From the NCBI GenBank assembly GCA_037127255.1, contig JBANSL010000010.1, positions 32,485,120-32,549,119 of the forward strand: a stretch of 64,000 nucleotides of DNA. The letters are read 5' to 3'. The DNA is from Persicaria tinctoria. Its lineage: Eukaryota > Streptophyta > Magnoliopsida > Caryophyllales > Polygonaceae. Made by a program: the position numbers and the translations under genes. Of the stretch, positions 44,094-55,297 are shown one piece after another. The notes beneath the pieces are model-generated. The model had not been told where the DNA came from, searched no databases, and was given only the letters and a program-made list of their open reading frames with translations. The stretch's first letter is position 1, and every line of letters begins with the position of its first letter.

Positions 44094-46885
44094 GGTCACA
44101 ATGCGAAAATTTGGGAGGTGTCAACCACGGTTGTACCACCACTCAAGAGCGTCCTTGCGGACAAGAGTTTGGAACTCAAGGTCAGAACTCCAAGGGGAAG
44201 AGAAGGAAACCAAGGCCAGGTGAGCAAGACGATCGGCAACCCTGTTAGCTTCCCTGAAGACGTGGGAAACGGAGATTGTCTCAAAGGAACTGAGCAGAAG
44301 AAGAGCATCCAAAATAAGCATGTCGATTTCCCCGGGCATCTGCCATGCTCCCTTGATTGCATTGACGATTGCGAGACAATCGCCCTCCACAACAATTCTT
44401 CGAACCCCCCTCTTCTGAGCTTCCATCAGCCCGAGCCGTAATCCAACCGCTTCGGCTTGTAATGCTGACACCTTCCCGCACCTTTTGGTTTCGCAAGCGA
44501 TCAATCTTCCTTTGTCATCTCTAATAAGGAAACCTATAGAAGCGCAACCAAAAGAGATTTTAGCACCATCAAAATTGAGCTTTTAACTACCTTCATCGGG
44601 TATGTGCCATCTAATGACTTTTCTTTGGCGGGGGTTATTCTTTGGTTTGAGTGTTCTTGTGATTACATCTTCTTCATCTAGGTTGTCTTGTTTGGATGTT
44701 TTTCAGTTTTTCATGTGGTGATGGATTGTTTCTATCACTTCACCTATTGTTCTTATGCTTTGGTTTTCAAAAATGATTTTATTTCTCGCAATACTCCACC
44801 AACAGAAAGATAGAGTAGCCTTTTGTTCAGAGTCAAGTTGTCGGAAAAGTTCGCTGGTGATAATCTTTATACTTTTATTACTTTTGTCAGTAGATATGAC
44901 CAATCGCTCAATATTCTTGTCTAGTGAGCATATCATTCTTAATGTTGTTGGACATTCCTTGAATTTGGTAAATAAAGAGCGGCCATCTAGGATTCAAACC
45001 GGAATCCTAGAGCGGTCATTCTTTTGTCAGTACTACCCGTAAGTCCTTTCCGGTTGAGTCATTCCGGAATGGTTGTTGTTGGACATTCCATCAAAAGATG
45101 AATAACGTCTTTCCTTCATGGAGTTACAAAGGGTACAATTTATGGGAGTGTGTAAACCTTTGTTTCTTATTCTTGTTTTGGTCGAGAGTCCATCTAGCGC
45201 TATTTTCCATAGGAAGTTTTTCACCTTGGGCAGACAATCAATTTTCCAAATCCCATTGAAGAGGTCTATTTTGTTTCCATTGGAGTTCGTGATAAAATCT
45301 AGCACGCTAGAAGTAGTGAACCAACCATTTGGGTTTGGTTTCCAATATAGTCTATCCTCAAATTCATGCGATGGAAGAGGGATATTAGTAATTGTTTCTA
45401 TAATATCTGCTGGCAGCACTCCTCGTAGCTTATCCACGTCCCAAACAAGATCTTGTCAAACAAGATCTTGTTTGACAGTAAGTAGTTTTCAACCTTTTCT
45501 TGGTCATCAATGCTCAAAGTCAGTTGATGGTCCTCAAGCTTTCTCTCGTCATTTAGCCATTTGTCCTTCCAAAACTGTATCGTTTTCCCGTTTTCAATCT
45601 TTTAGATGAGACCTGAGAAGAATTCGTCTTTTAATTTAATTAATTTGGCCCATTGCCACGATAAGTTTTTCTTCTTCTTATAGTCCCATATCTGGTCATT
45701 TTTTTAAGTATTTTTCTCTCGCTATCCTAACCCAATGGTTATGGGGTTCTGCAAGAATCTTCTATAAGAGTTTCATTTGAAGGGCTTTGTTCATGTCCTT
45801 TGTTTTATGGAGTCCCAACCCTCCTAATTTTTTCGATTTGCAGATTTTGTCCCATCCTATTAATGGTTTGTAACTGGAGTCCTTGTTCCAAAAAAGCATC
45901 TGTTTAGTTTATCTAAGCCATTATGGACATTCGTCGGGAGCATGAAGTTTTGCATGACATATCTTGGTTTGGCTGGTAGGTTCGCTTTTATAAGAACTAT
46001 TCTACCCTGCTGGGATAACGTATTTGCTTTCCGTTTTGTTACTTGCATTTTCGTTTTTCCTATTACGTCTTCAAAGGTTTCTTTGTTCATCATACCATTA
46101 ATGATAGGGCAATCTAGATATTTGTCCATAGCCACTTGGTTTCCTATAAGGAGAATGCTTTGGATCCTTGCCTTTGGTTGTAAGAAACCCTTTTTGTTAC
46201 TTGGAACGCAAATTTATGAAAATTCACCTTTTGTCCCGAAATGAGACAACCATTCGTCAATTTTTTTTAAACTTTTGTACACGATTCCTGGGTTGCTTTA
46301 GCAAAGATCATAATGTCATATGCGAAAGATAGGAATGAGATTTGTGTTCCGTTTGGGGTCATCTTAAAGCCTATCGAGTTTGTTGTTTCATTGCACTGTT
46401 TCTGTAGTTTTATTGCTAGGATTTCCGCTCCTAATATGAAAAGGTAGGGGAAAATTGGGTCACCTTGCCTTAGTCCTCTTTGTGGTCGAAAGGTCACAGT
46501 GAGTTCATCATTGACTAACATAGAGAAAGAAACAGTTTGGATGCATTCTTTAATCCAACCCAAGAATTTTCCAGAAAAACCGAATTTTTCCATGACCGCT
46601 AGCAGAAAGCTCTAGTCCACTCTGTCATGGGCTTTTTCCATATCAAGGTTTATTGCGATCCATCCTTGGCTTCCTATCCTTGTTCTAAAAGAGTGAAAAA
46701 TTTCGTGAGCTATCAGAACATTTTCTTGAATAACTCGATCAGTAACGAACGCTCCTCTTCAAGGGTGAATAATTTTCGCAAAAATTATTTTAATTCTTTC
46801 TGCAAGTATTTTTGCAATCCCTTTATAAATAGGGGAACACAAGCTAATTGGTCTATAATTATTCGTTATTGATGGATTATCGTAT
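44094..46885 (-). mobile_element. LINE (L1, RNase H type), 5'-truncated
   Basis: On the minus strand it begins in the reverse transcriptase at NNYRPISLCSPIYKGIAKIL. It continues through GFSGKFLGWIKECIQ, RGLRQGDPIFPYLFILGAE and the active-site region FAYDIMIFA. The connection domain follows (ANTLSQQGRIVLIKANLP), then the zinc-binding region (RLYWKPNPNGWFTTSS, LPKVKNFLWKIALDGLSTK), and an RNase H domain (SALQAEAVGLRLGLMEA; IVVEGDCLAIVNAI; SHVFREANRVADRLAHL). It ends near an A7 tail (T run at 44087-44093). The invariant DD of the RT motif is YD here, and several frame breaks occur, so it is dead. Confidence 0.88.
45454..45477. repeat. 24-bp perfect palindrome
   Basis: TGTCAAACAAGA is followed immediately by its reverse complement, with no spacer. 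A second half copy CAAACAAGATCTTGT lies just to the left, so the palindrome probably arose by a local duplication inside the LINE. Confidence 0.9.
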
Positions 46886-47023
46886 TTGATGGATTATCGC
46901 ATTTTGAGATTAAATGGAAAGGATTGCATATTTACATTTTAGGACCATTTATTTATTTTTCTTTTTTCTCGCTTTCCCAGCCTCTCTCTTCAGTTATCGT
47001 TAGTTCGCACGAAGGTACAGAAG

Positions 47024-49171
47024 ATGGGTGTAGGAGGAGAAGAGCTTCTTCCTCCTCAGCAAGCTGCCTCTTCCCAAATCGACGCTCAGCCACCACTGTC
47101 ACCGCCACTACGGCGTTCTGCCAAATTCGATCCCAGTCGAAGTATTGTCTTTCTCTCTCATGCTTTTGATCCCGTCGTTGGATAATTCGTTCGTTCCCTT
47201 TTCCGCTAAAAAAACTAGGGTTTTCGATCACCAGGATCTTGATTGGTTAGTTAATTGCATACACGATGTGAAATTCGTTTGGCGGGGTTGATTTTCTGGT
47301 CATTTAGAACCCTGGGGCTTGAAATTGTGGAATGAATCTCTGTTTTGGTTTAGTTTTGCGCTTAATCAAAGTTCAGACTCCTCTGATGCCCTAAAGCTGA
47401 AATGTTTTTCTCTTGTTTAGGTTTACTGTTGATCAAATGACGGTATCTTATGATTTCCATCGAAATCGGTCTTCCTTTAACTCGACACGTTTGGCCTTCA
47501 GCTGTCTCGCTTCCAAGTTCCAACCCCTAGAAAAAAATTGGAATAACTGTTTTCTTTATTTTACATTGTTTACTTGACTTCTCGTGTTTCTTTGCTTGAT
47601 TTGTGAATGTTACATTTGTCCGACCTCCTAATCATTTATCCATATGAAGAAAAAAGAGAAGTGTTATTTGCATTTTCTTGACCCTATTTTTGGGTAATTT
47701 TTTTTGTAAAAATGCCTATGACCAGTATCTTGGAGATTTCCGACCATGAGAGTTTTCGTAATTCTACTTTCATGATTGCATACTCACTCCATCAGTTGTA
47801 AAATTCACACTTGTTGAACATTGGGATTACAGTGATTGGCATCATCAGAAGGAAAGCCCTGATAAAAGACTTAGCAGCTGTTTACCATGCCGAGTGCCTA
47901 GCCTATTGCCAGGAGCTTCTTGAGCTTCAGACTAAATGGGAAGAGGTCAGATTTTAATTTTGACATCTTATTGTCATTTCAAGAAGTTGCTTTATTGTTC
48001 AGCGAATTTGATTTCACATCCAAATTTCATGTTGCCTTGTATAAGCCAATTCGCTGGGGGTAGTCATTTGCTGTGAAGCTATCTGTTGTCAGCGGAATTC
48101 AAGTTTTCGAACCATTGTGTAATCAATCATACTGTGCAACTTTAATCTTTATTTATTTTCCTTACGATATGCACTTTGAGATTTTCGCTATTAGTTTTAT
48201 TCATTTATGGCTTAAGCATATATGAAATCAGTAATTTCTGCAGAGTTCACAATCTCTCCTATTCGAACCCTTAACCATATGGGACTGATTTGTAGAATAT
48301 ACGCTGCCTTAGATCCAAACCTGTAATTTAAACTCTTTTGTGTTCTTCAACTGCAGATTGGTGGCTTTTATTTTCAATTGCACCCTTATGTGTTATGAAA
48401 TACGTATCAAATATGAACTTATGATTTTGATCATTTCTCAACTTTAAGGTATTTAAAGTCTACCAACTGGAGCTTGCTCCGAGCCTCCCACCTTACCCAA
48501 CATACCACACCATAAAGGGTTTAGCAAGTATCCAAAACGCCTTAGGTCTTGTTTCTTCACTATCTGGGACCATTTGGTTAATTCCTGTATTGTTCAGCAG
48601 CAGCTATTAGCCTTTGGTGGGTTGGCGCTCTTGGTGGTAATACCGCGACATGTATTAGGACCCTGAGAATCAATACCCCTCTGTGGTTGATTCATCGTCT
48701 CTAATGTCCAGTGCTGTTGTCTCCATGTTGTCACCCAAAAAGTTAATGATTTAATGGTATCCAGTTTCACTGCACACATCAGTATCATGTCTTTCAATAA
48801 AATTGAGAGATCTGAAAACTTTCCGCTTATGAGGTTGATGAAAGGAAGTTTTTTTTTATATGGTAGTGTTAAGGTGTTCTTATAGGCATATCATAGCAGA
48901 ATCATTTCCTCGTTCATAAGTTTTGGCTCGGTCGATTGATTTTTCTTTGGCTACTTTACCTTTTCTGTTTGATTTGATGGATTATTGTATTGTTAACTAT
49001 ATTAGATTCATTTATTCAAACACAACTGAGCTCATTGTTAAATCATGTTTTCAAGTTTGTTCTAAATCCCTCCTCGTCCTTGAACTTGCACAGACATACT
49101 CTCATGTCAATCGGCCTGAAGATGCGAGAAAGGATACAACAAGACCAACGAAACGCGTGAAGAAAGCTTGA
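47024..49171 (+). CDS. Small basic-tailed protein, 102 aa, unknown function
   Basis: Three exons with good splice sites: 47024-47141, 47833-47945 and 49094-49171. The N-terminus is Gln/Pro-rich (MGVGGEELLPPQQAASSQ). The first junction creates an in-frame Met in SRMIGIIRRKALIKDLAA. The middle, YHAECLAYCQELLELQTKW, is a strongly predicted amphipathic helix with two Cys. The C-terminus is basic and looks like a nuclear signal (RPTKRVKKA). No membrane segment or known domain is visible. Splicing joins frames that are otherwise short, and the protein-like helix supports a real gene. It looks like an uncharacterised plant family, but I cannot name it. The large second intron (1148 bases) holds nothing recognisable. 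Confidence 0.7.
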
Positions 49172-49870
49172 CATCACCACACTCATTGTCATCCATTTCT
49201 GATGAACGGACTAGGTGCAATCCTCACCTTGGCCGTGTTGTCTGTATAGTTCTGGTTCAGACGCCAGAAATTGGACTCAGTGTATTGTTATTGCTAATGG
49301 ACCGTTGTATTAGTCGTCTGACACTTTCTTCTACGTCGTATAGATCTTCCCTTACCTTAGAATACCGATTTGACGATTTCATATGTAATTTGGTGTCATT
49401 TTTCATACTAATGATCTTCTCCAGGGTTCGCTTGACCCCCCATAGCCATTGCCTCCTGCAAATACCAACGACCATCGTTTTAGTTCAAAACGACCTTATT
49501 TTGATCCAAAAGGTGCTATTGTATTGTCTGTTTTCTGTTGGGTGCCTTCATCTGAGTTGACCCAATCAGCTTCCGCCAAGTGGCACGCAGGGTAACCGTA
49601 AAACGGAATCCGATGGCCGAGATTCACCATCTGAGATTTCTACGGGCGAAGCGCACGATGCAAAGGTCAAGATTTTTGAAAAAACGTTTTACTTTTGGAT
49701 TGTTTGGTATATTCTCGCCTAATTCCAGCCGTCCGATCTTCGAAATCCAACGGCCGTACTTCCTCCTCCGCTGGCTTCATTGAAATCGCACTCACTTCAG
49801 TCATCTCCTCTTCCTTCGCTTCCTCTCTGTTGCATCGCAGACACTCGTTTTGCTCTCCCCACGCCTATCA
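49172..49870. other. Spacer and DiT1 leader
   Basis: Holds the 3' UTR of the small gene and, from about 49560, promoter and leader sequence for DiT1, ending in a CT-rich stretch (49800-49860). No other gene seen. Confidence 0.5.
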
Positions 49871-52847
49871 ATGGCGTCCATTGCTCTCACCTCCTCTTTC
49901 TCTCTTCCCCACAGATCCCTCCCTACGCTCAAACCTCGCTCTCTCAAGTCTCGATCCTTCATTTCCCGCCTCCCTTCACGATCTACTATCCGCAATTCCT
50001 CCATTACCACCAACAATCTCTTCCTATCCCTTCCCTCCCAATTCTCTCTCTCCTCCACCTCGAAATCCGATTTCAGACCGCGAGCATCTGCGGCCGCGGC
50101 TACACCTGCCCCGGCGGCTCCGCCGGCGCAGCCATGGCAGGGCGCCGCTATCAAGCCGCTGATAGCGTCGATAGCGACTGGAGTGATCCTCTGGTTCGTT
50201 CCAACGCCGGCTGGGGTTTCCAGGAACGCGTGGCAGCTGCTTGCGATCTTCCTCGCCACCATCGTTGGCATCATCACCCAGCCGCTCCCGCTCGGCGCCG
50301 TCGCGCTCATGGGACTCGGTGCCTCCGTCCTCACTAAAACCCTAACTTTCGCCGCCGCTTTCTCGGCCTTCGGCGACCCGATCCCGTGGCTGATTGCTCT
50401 CGCTTTCTTCTTTGCTAGAGGATTCATCAAGACTGGCCTCGGGAACCGAATTGCCTATCAGTTCGTTCGATTGTTTGGCAGCTCTACGCTAGGGTTAGGT
50501 TACAGCTTAGTTTTCAGCGAAGCGCTGTTGGCACCTGCGATTCCTTCGGTCTCCGCTAGGGCTGGCGGGATCTTCCTTCCATTGGTGAAGTCTCTTTGCG
50601 TTGCTTGTGGAAGCAATGTTGGCGATGGGACAGAGCGGAAGCTAGGTTCGTGGTTGATGCTTACTTGTTTCCAGACCTCTGTGATTTCGAGCTCTATGTT
50701 CTTGACTGCCATGGCTGCTAATCCACTGAGCGCCACTCTGACGTTCAACACTATCCAGCAGACGATTGGGTGGACGGATTGGGCAAAGGCGGCGATTGTG
50801 CCTGGATTGGTGTCTTTGCTTGTGGTTCCGATGTTGTTGTATGTGATTTATCCGCCCACTGTGAAGAGTAGTCCTGATGCGCCTAGGCTTGCAAAGGAGA
50901 AGCTAGAGTTGATGGGGCCAATGAGCAAGAATGAGATTATCATGGCTGGAACACTGCTACTCACGGTATTTCCTTCGAATGCTTATTTTTGTTACAACTT
51001 GTCCATAATTTGAAAGATCTTCTTTATCCGTTTATGATTCAAATCTTTATCTGTTTATGAGTGACCTCATTTTCTTAAGAAACTTTTTCTGCTTTTGAGC
51101 TTGATTCTTATCAAAATTGCTTCTGTATATACTATATACCTATCCGGTTTTATCTGCAATTTGGATGATTAATTCTGATAATGTTGTGATTGTATGGTAA
51201 CAATTCTAGTAGATCAGTAACTTGGAATGCCCTAATGGATGAAGATTTTTAGAGCAGGGTGGACTATATTTTGACTATGGGACCACTAGAGGTTGTGCAT
51301 TCGGGCTAATGGTGTGTAGAGTTGCGGGTGGTGTCCTTGCTTATTTTCTGCCTTCTTTCCTGCCTCTTTACTGAGTCTGATTCCCGTATATGAGACCAGC
51401 TTCCATGTAGTTCAAGTATCCTATTGTTCTGGGTCTATAGGAAACACTCTCTCGACTTGTTCGGGGAAAGAGTGCGTACATCCTGACCCCTCCATACCCT
51501 GCTTTTCCACGGGATATACTGCATAATGGGTTGTTGTTGTTCTTTACTTAGAGAAGAGATATGATCATATAAAAGTTAATATCATGATCTCACTGTTTAA
51601 CTGTGACTGCTTCCAATCCCTAGATCAATTCAGCATGTTTTCTTTTCAGCTTATTTATACTAAAACTTGGATTATTTTATTGTGGCTGAGGATATCTACG
51701 ATCTTTTGAGTCTTGACTGGTTTTCCTTGTTCATACTTTACAAGCAAATGTGAGGGAGACAGGATCATTTCTTGGGCAGTTGTGTGTTTCCTTTATGTAG
51801 TTCCAGACTTGTACATGTTAGTGGGGAAAGATTAATTTGTCTAATCTCCTCTTAATGGCATTATCAGGTGGGCTTGTGGATCTTTGGAAGTGCTTTGAAT
51901 GTTGATGCTGTTACAGCTGCTATTCTTGGATTATCTGTCCTCTTGATTACTGGTGTTGTAACCTGGAAAGAGTGCTTAGCCGAGTCAGTTGCATGGGACA
52001 CCCTTACCTGGTTTGCTGCACTCATTGCCATGGCTGGTTATCTCAACAAATATGGACTTATTTCCTGGTTCAGTGAAACTGTGGTTAAGGTGGGTTTTCT
52101 TCTCTGCTCACTGCAATTCCTGGTCTTATTTCCTCCGTCATTTATATTGCGTCTTCTGTGGTTTCTTTAATTTTACTGTGCTGTGTTAATGGTAGTTCGG
52201 ATGTTCATTCTTCTTATAAATCTCCCAAACCTAGTTGATATAATATAAAATGGTCTGCTGTGTCATTGAAGCTTGAGAATCTCTCCCTGGCTGGAAAAAA
52301 AGAAAGAACAAACAATTAGATTTTTGAAGTAGGACATCCTTGGTATTTGGAATATAACCGTGCTTTGCTACAAATATCTTTTGTGGGTGAAGGGGAAGAA
52401 ATAGGACATAGAGGGTTACCCAGTTCTATTTATTTCCATGTATCAATTTTACATCTGGTGACCGTGTCTTTCAACTGTTTGCAGTTTGTTGGAGGTCTAG
52501 GCCTTTCATGGCAACTATCCTTTGGGATTCTCGTTCTTCTCTACTTCTACTCTCACTACTTCTTCGCGAGTGGTGCTGCACACATTGGCGCCATGTTCAC
52601 AGCATTCTTATCAGTCGCCAGTGCCCTAGGAACCCCATCATACTTTGCAGCCATGGTGCTAGCCTTCCTATCCAATCTTATGGGTGGGCTCACTCACTAT
52701 GGTATTGGGTCAGCCCCAGTTTTCTATGGTGCCAATTATGTCCCCCTTGCTCAATGGTGGGGCTATGGCTTCATCATCTCGGTTGTTAACATCATCATCT
52801 GGCTCGGAGTCGGAGGGGTTTGGTGGAAAGCCATTGGATTGTGGTAA
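49871..52847 (+). CDS. DiT1: Plastid 2-oxoglutarate/malate translocator DiT1
   Basis: Inner-envelope antiporter that brings 2-oxoglutarate into plastids in exchange for malate, linking photorespiratory nitrogen recycling with GS/GOGAT. It belongs to the DASS (INDY-like) carrier family. Exons 49871-50965, 51868-52089 and 52485-52847 give 559 residues, with both introns in phase 0. Start chosen: ATG at 49871 in context TCAATGGCG. Residues 1 to about 75 are Ser/Arg-rich without acids, a chloroplast transit peptide. The mature part has 12 or more hydrophobic segments with family blocks NAWQLLAIFLATIVG, FFFARGFIKTGLGNRIAYQF and WKECLAESVAWDTLTW. Two helix-breaking SN motifs fit the paired substrate sites (GSNVGDGT near residue 248, SNLMGGLTHYG near 502). 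It ends WWKAIGLW. DiT1 fits better than DiT2 by its sequence blocks. Confidence 0.95.
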
Positions 52848-54908
52848 CTGTTAAAGAAGCTAAGCTGTCCTCGTAGAGAATTTGTCGATTCAGCAACCCT
52901 TTGATATACCATTCCTTATTACTCGTCATATTCCCGGATGGCCTTGGAAAGAAATTCTCCCATTTCATTCTTTTGCTCCATAAAGATTCATTAAATTTTG
53001 GGTGGAGCAACTTGGCATCATTCATTACGATTTACGAGTCTTGTAGCTCATTAGACACTTGTCAGAAACGATACGATGGATTTGTCGGATTCAGAGAAAG
53101 ACTGGAATTCGTCGCGGTTGTACGTATGGCTGCAAATGGTTAAAAATTAAATGCGTCTTCACAAACTGAGGGAGGTGCTTTCCAAACTCATCTTCTCTGG
53201 CTTTACTTTCACTGCCCTGTCCTTCTCAGTGAACAACCTTTGTGTGCATAATGAGTCCTCTTTTTGACGGGTTCTTTCTGAAATTGTCGTCTTTTCAACT
53301 TGCTATGATCTAATTGTTCTTGTTACTTGGTATAGGTGGTTGGTAGTTGACAGTTGACACCTAATCGGGCCTGCCTCTCTTGCATTTCTTAATTATTTTT
53401 GGGATAAATTAACACTGTCAAATTGAAAATATTATTTTTACATTTTATACTCTCATATTGACATTTTTTATAATAGAAATTTATAAATATATCATTATAA
53501 AGGGATATGCTTTAAAAAAAACATTTCAATATATAAATTTTATAATCCAAATAATCAAGTGATGCATAAGGATCCAGATTGGTTGGCAGCATGTCATAAA
53601 TTTCCTTATTTACTTACAACTTACAAGGTTTTATATATTTTTTTTTATAACAAAACAATAAATTGTTGGGTGGACTCTGGATGTGCTTCTGGTTATACAT
53701 GATGATTGGTGTTTCCACCGGCTTGTTGGTATTTCGGTTCTTCATTGTCTAGAGAATCGAATTTCTTTCCTTAATTAAAAAAAATATTTTCAGGATTAAA
53801 AAGGATTTTGACGGTTATTTATACATGTTGGGCAATTGCAAATGGAGAGAGTTTGCTTTACACAATTGCAATGGAGAGAGTACGAACCTTTTTATCGGAT
53901 AAAAAGAAGGAAAGAAGCAAAGCAAAACGTGTGGTGCTTGTTTACCATTCAAATTAAGGCATGGAATTGATGCAAACCAAATTAACTTTTTGTAAAAATG
54001 TTATCATTGTTGATTATGAGTCATCATTTTCGTTGGTTTGTCAAATACTCTTTAGGAGGAACAGAATCAAATTCTTTATCATTCTCTTTTGTTGTATCAA
54101 ATCTATAAGGGGAATAGAATCAACTGTATTGGAAATAAAATTCATGAAAAATCTAAACCTTTTTTTAGAGAAGTTGTAGATTTTATCCCCAAAGATTGAA
54201 ATATGCAGCGAATTTTGCATACTTCGAGTTCGAAAAAACAATTATCTCAAATGTTTATATCTTCTTTTGTAAACAAAACAGATAAGTGATAATTATTGCA
54301 AGCAATTGATGCAAAAACCAAAAGTGGATAGAATTTTAAAACTCCATGAAACCTCTATGTAAGAAACATACTTGTAACATATTCAAAAGTGTTCCAGCTT
54401 TTATGTTAGAAGGTTGATCTGAACGGACAATGAATTGACAAACTATCCAGGAGCAAATCCAGACGAAAATATAACTGTATTTGAGAAGCTCCCCAGGAAA
54501 TTTCTGTGGAGAAGTTGCAGAATCTGGCTTCTGGAGTTAGGCATTAATGTGGGCCTCTTGTTCATCCCTACCCCACATGAGGCTTAACCTTTCAAGTCAC
54601 TCATTTTCTGTCTAACCATTGCATTTACAAACAGTTTAAATGAATGGCATATGCACTCCCCCGTCCCCTTCATATTAATAGTAACGCCTATTTGCACTTG
54701 TACCCTACAAAAAAAGACTAAATACCAACTTCTTTTTTTTTTTTTTAAAGTCTCTCACAAGTGCATCAGTGCATGGCTTGGTGAGCCTTTTTTTTTCAAA
54801 ATTATATATAAAAACTCTTGCTCAATCATGCAGTGTTTTCATTTCCTTGATATTGGTGTAAGAGCTTCATTTTCTTGTGAGGGCTGAAAATAGTGGCTTT
54901 AATTTTAA
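52848..54908. other. Intergenic between DiT1 and DTX42
   Basis: Begins with the DiT1 3' UTR. The rest is AT-rich with short chance frames only. Confidence 0.5.
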
Positions 54909-55297
54909 AGAGTTGTTTAGTTATCAGTTCAATGACATAGAAAAACAGGTTAAGAGTTGTTTAGTTGTCAATTTGATGGCGGAGAAAAATGGGTTTCTAG
55001 ATCAAATGCTCAACTGTGGGGTGTTTTCATTTTCCAACCTTGTACTGATTTTGTGGTAAGAAATTGCAGATTCTCTAATTTTATGTTCTTCCTTCCTAAT
55101 TTGTGATTTGTGGGCTGTGATGGATGAAAATAGACTAATACTGAAGGATTTTGCAGGTACTGAATACCCATTTGCAATTTTTATCTTTTTTCCCTTGGTG
55201 ATCAAACTGACCACTAGTTTGCCAAAGTACACTGAGAATACCTTGGCTTAGGAGCTGCTCAGTTCGCGGTTCAATGGCGGAAAAAAATGGGTTTCTT
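54909..55297 (+). repeat. Triplicated DTX42 leader/first-exon unit
   Basis: Three diverged copies of a 40-46-bp unit: 54909-54949 (AGAGTTGTTTAGTTATCAG), 54953-54998 (with ATGGCGGAGAAAAATGGG) and 55251-55297 (with ATGGCGGAAAAAAATGGG, the used start). The middle copy keeps a start codon and would encode MAEKNGFL before running into a stop. It is a relic or alternative first exon. Confidence 0.7.

Noticed and set aside
49850..49870. Upstream start for DiT1 at 49850
   Set aside because: The codon there is TTG. The first ATG in frame is at 49871 in good context and begins a normal transit peptide.
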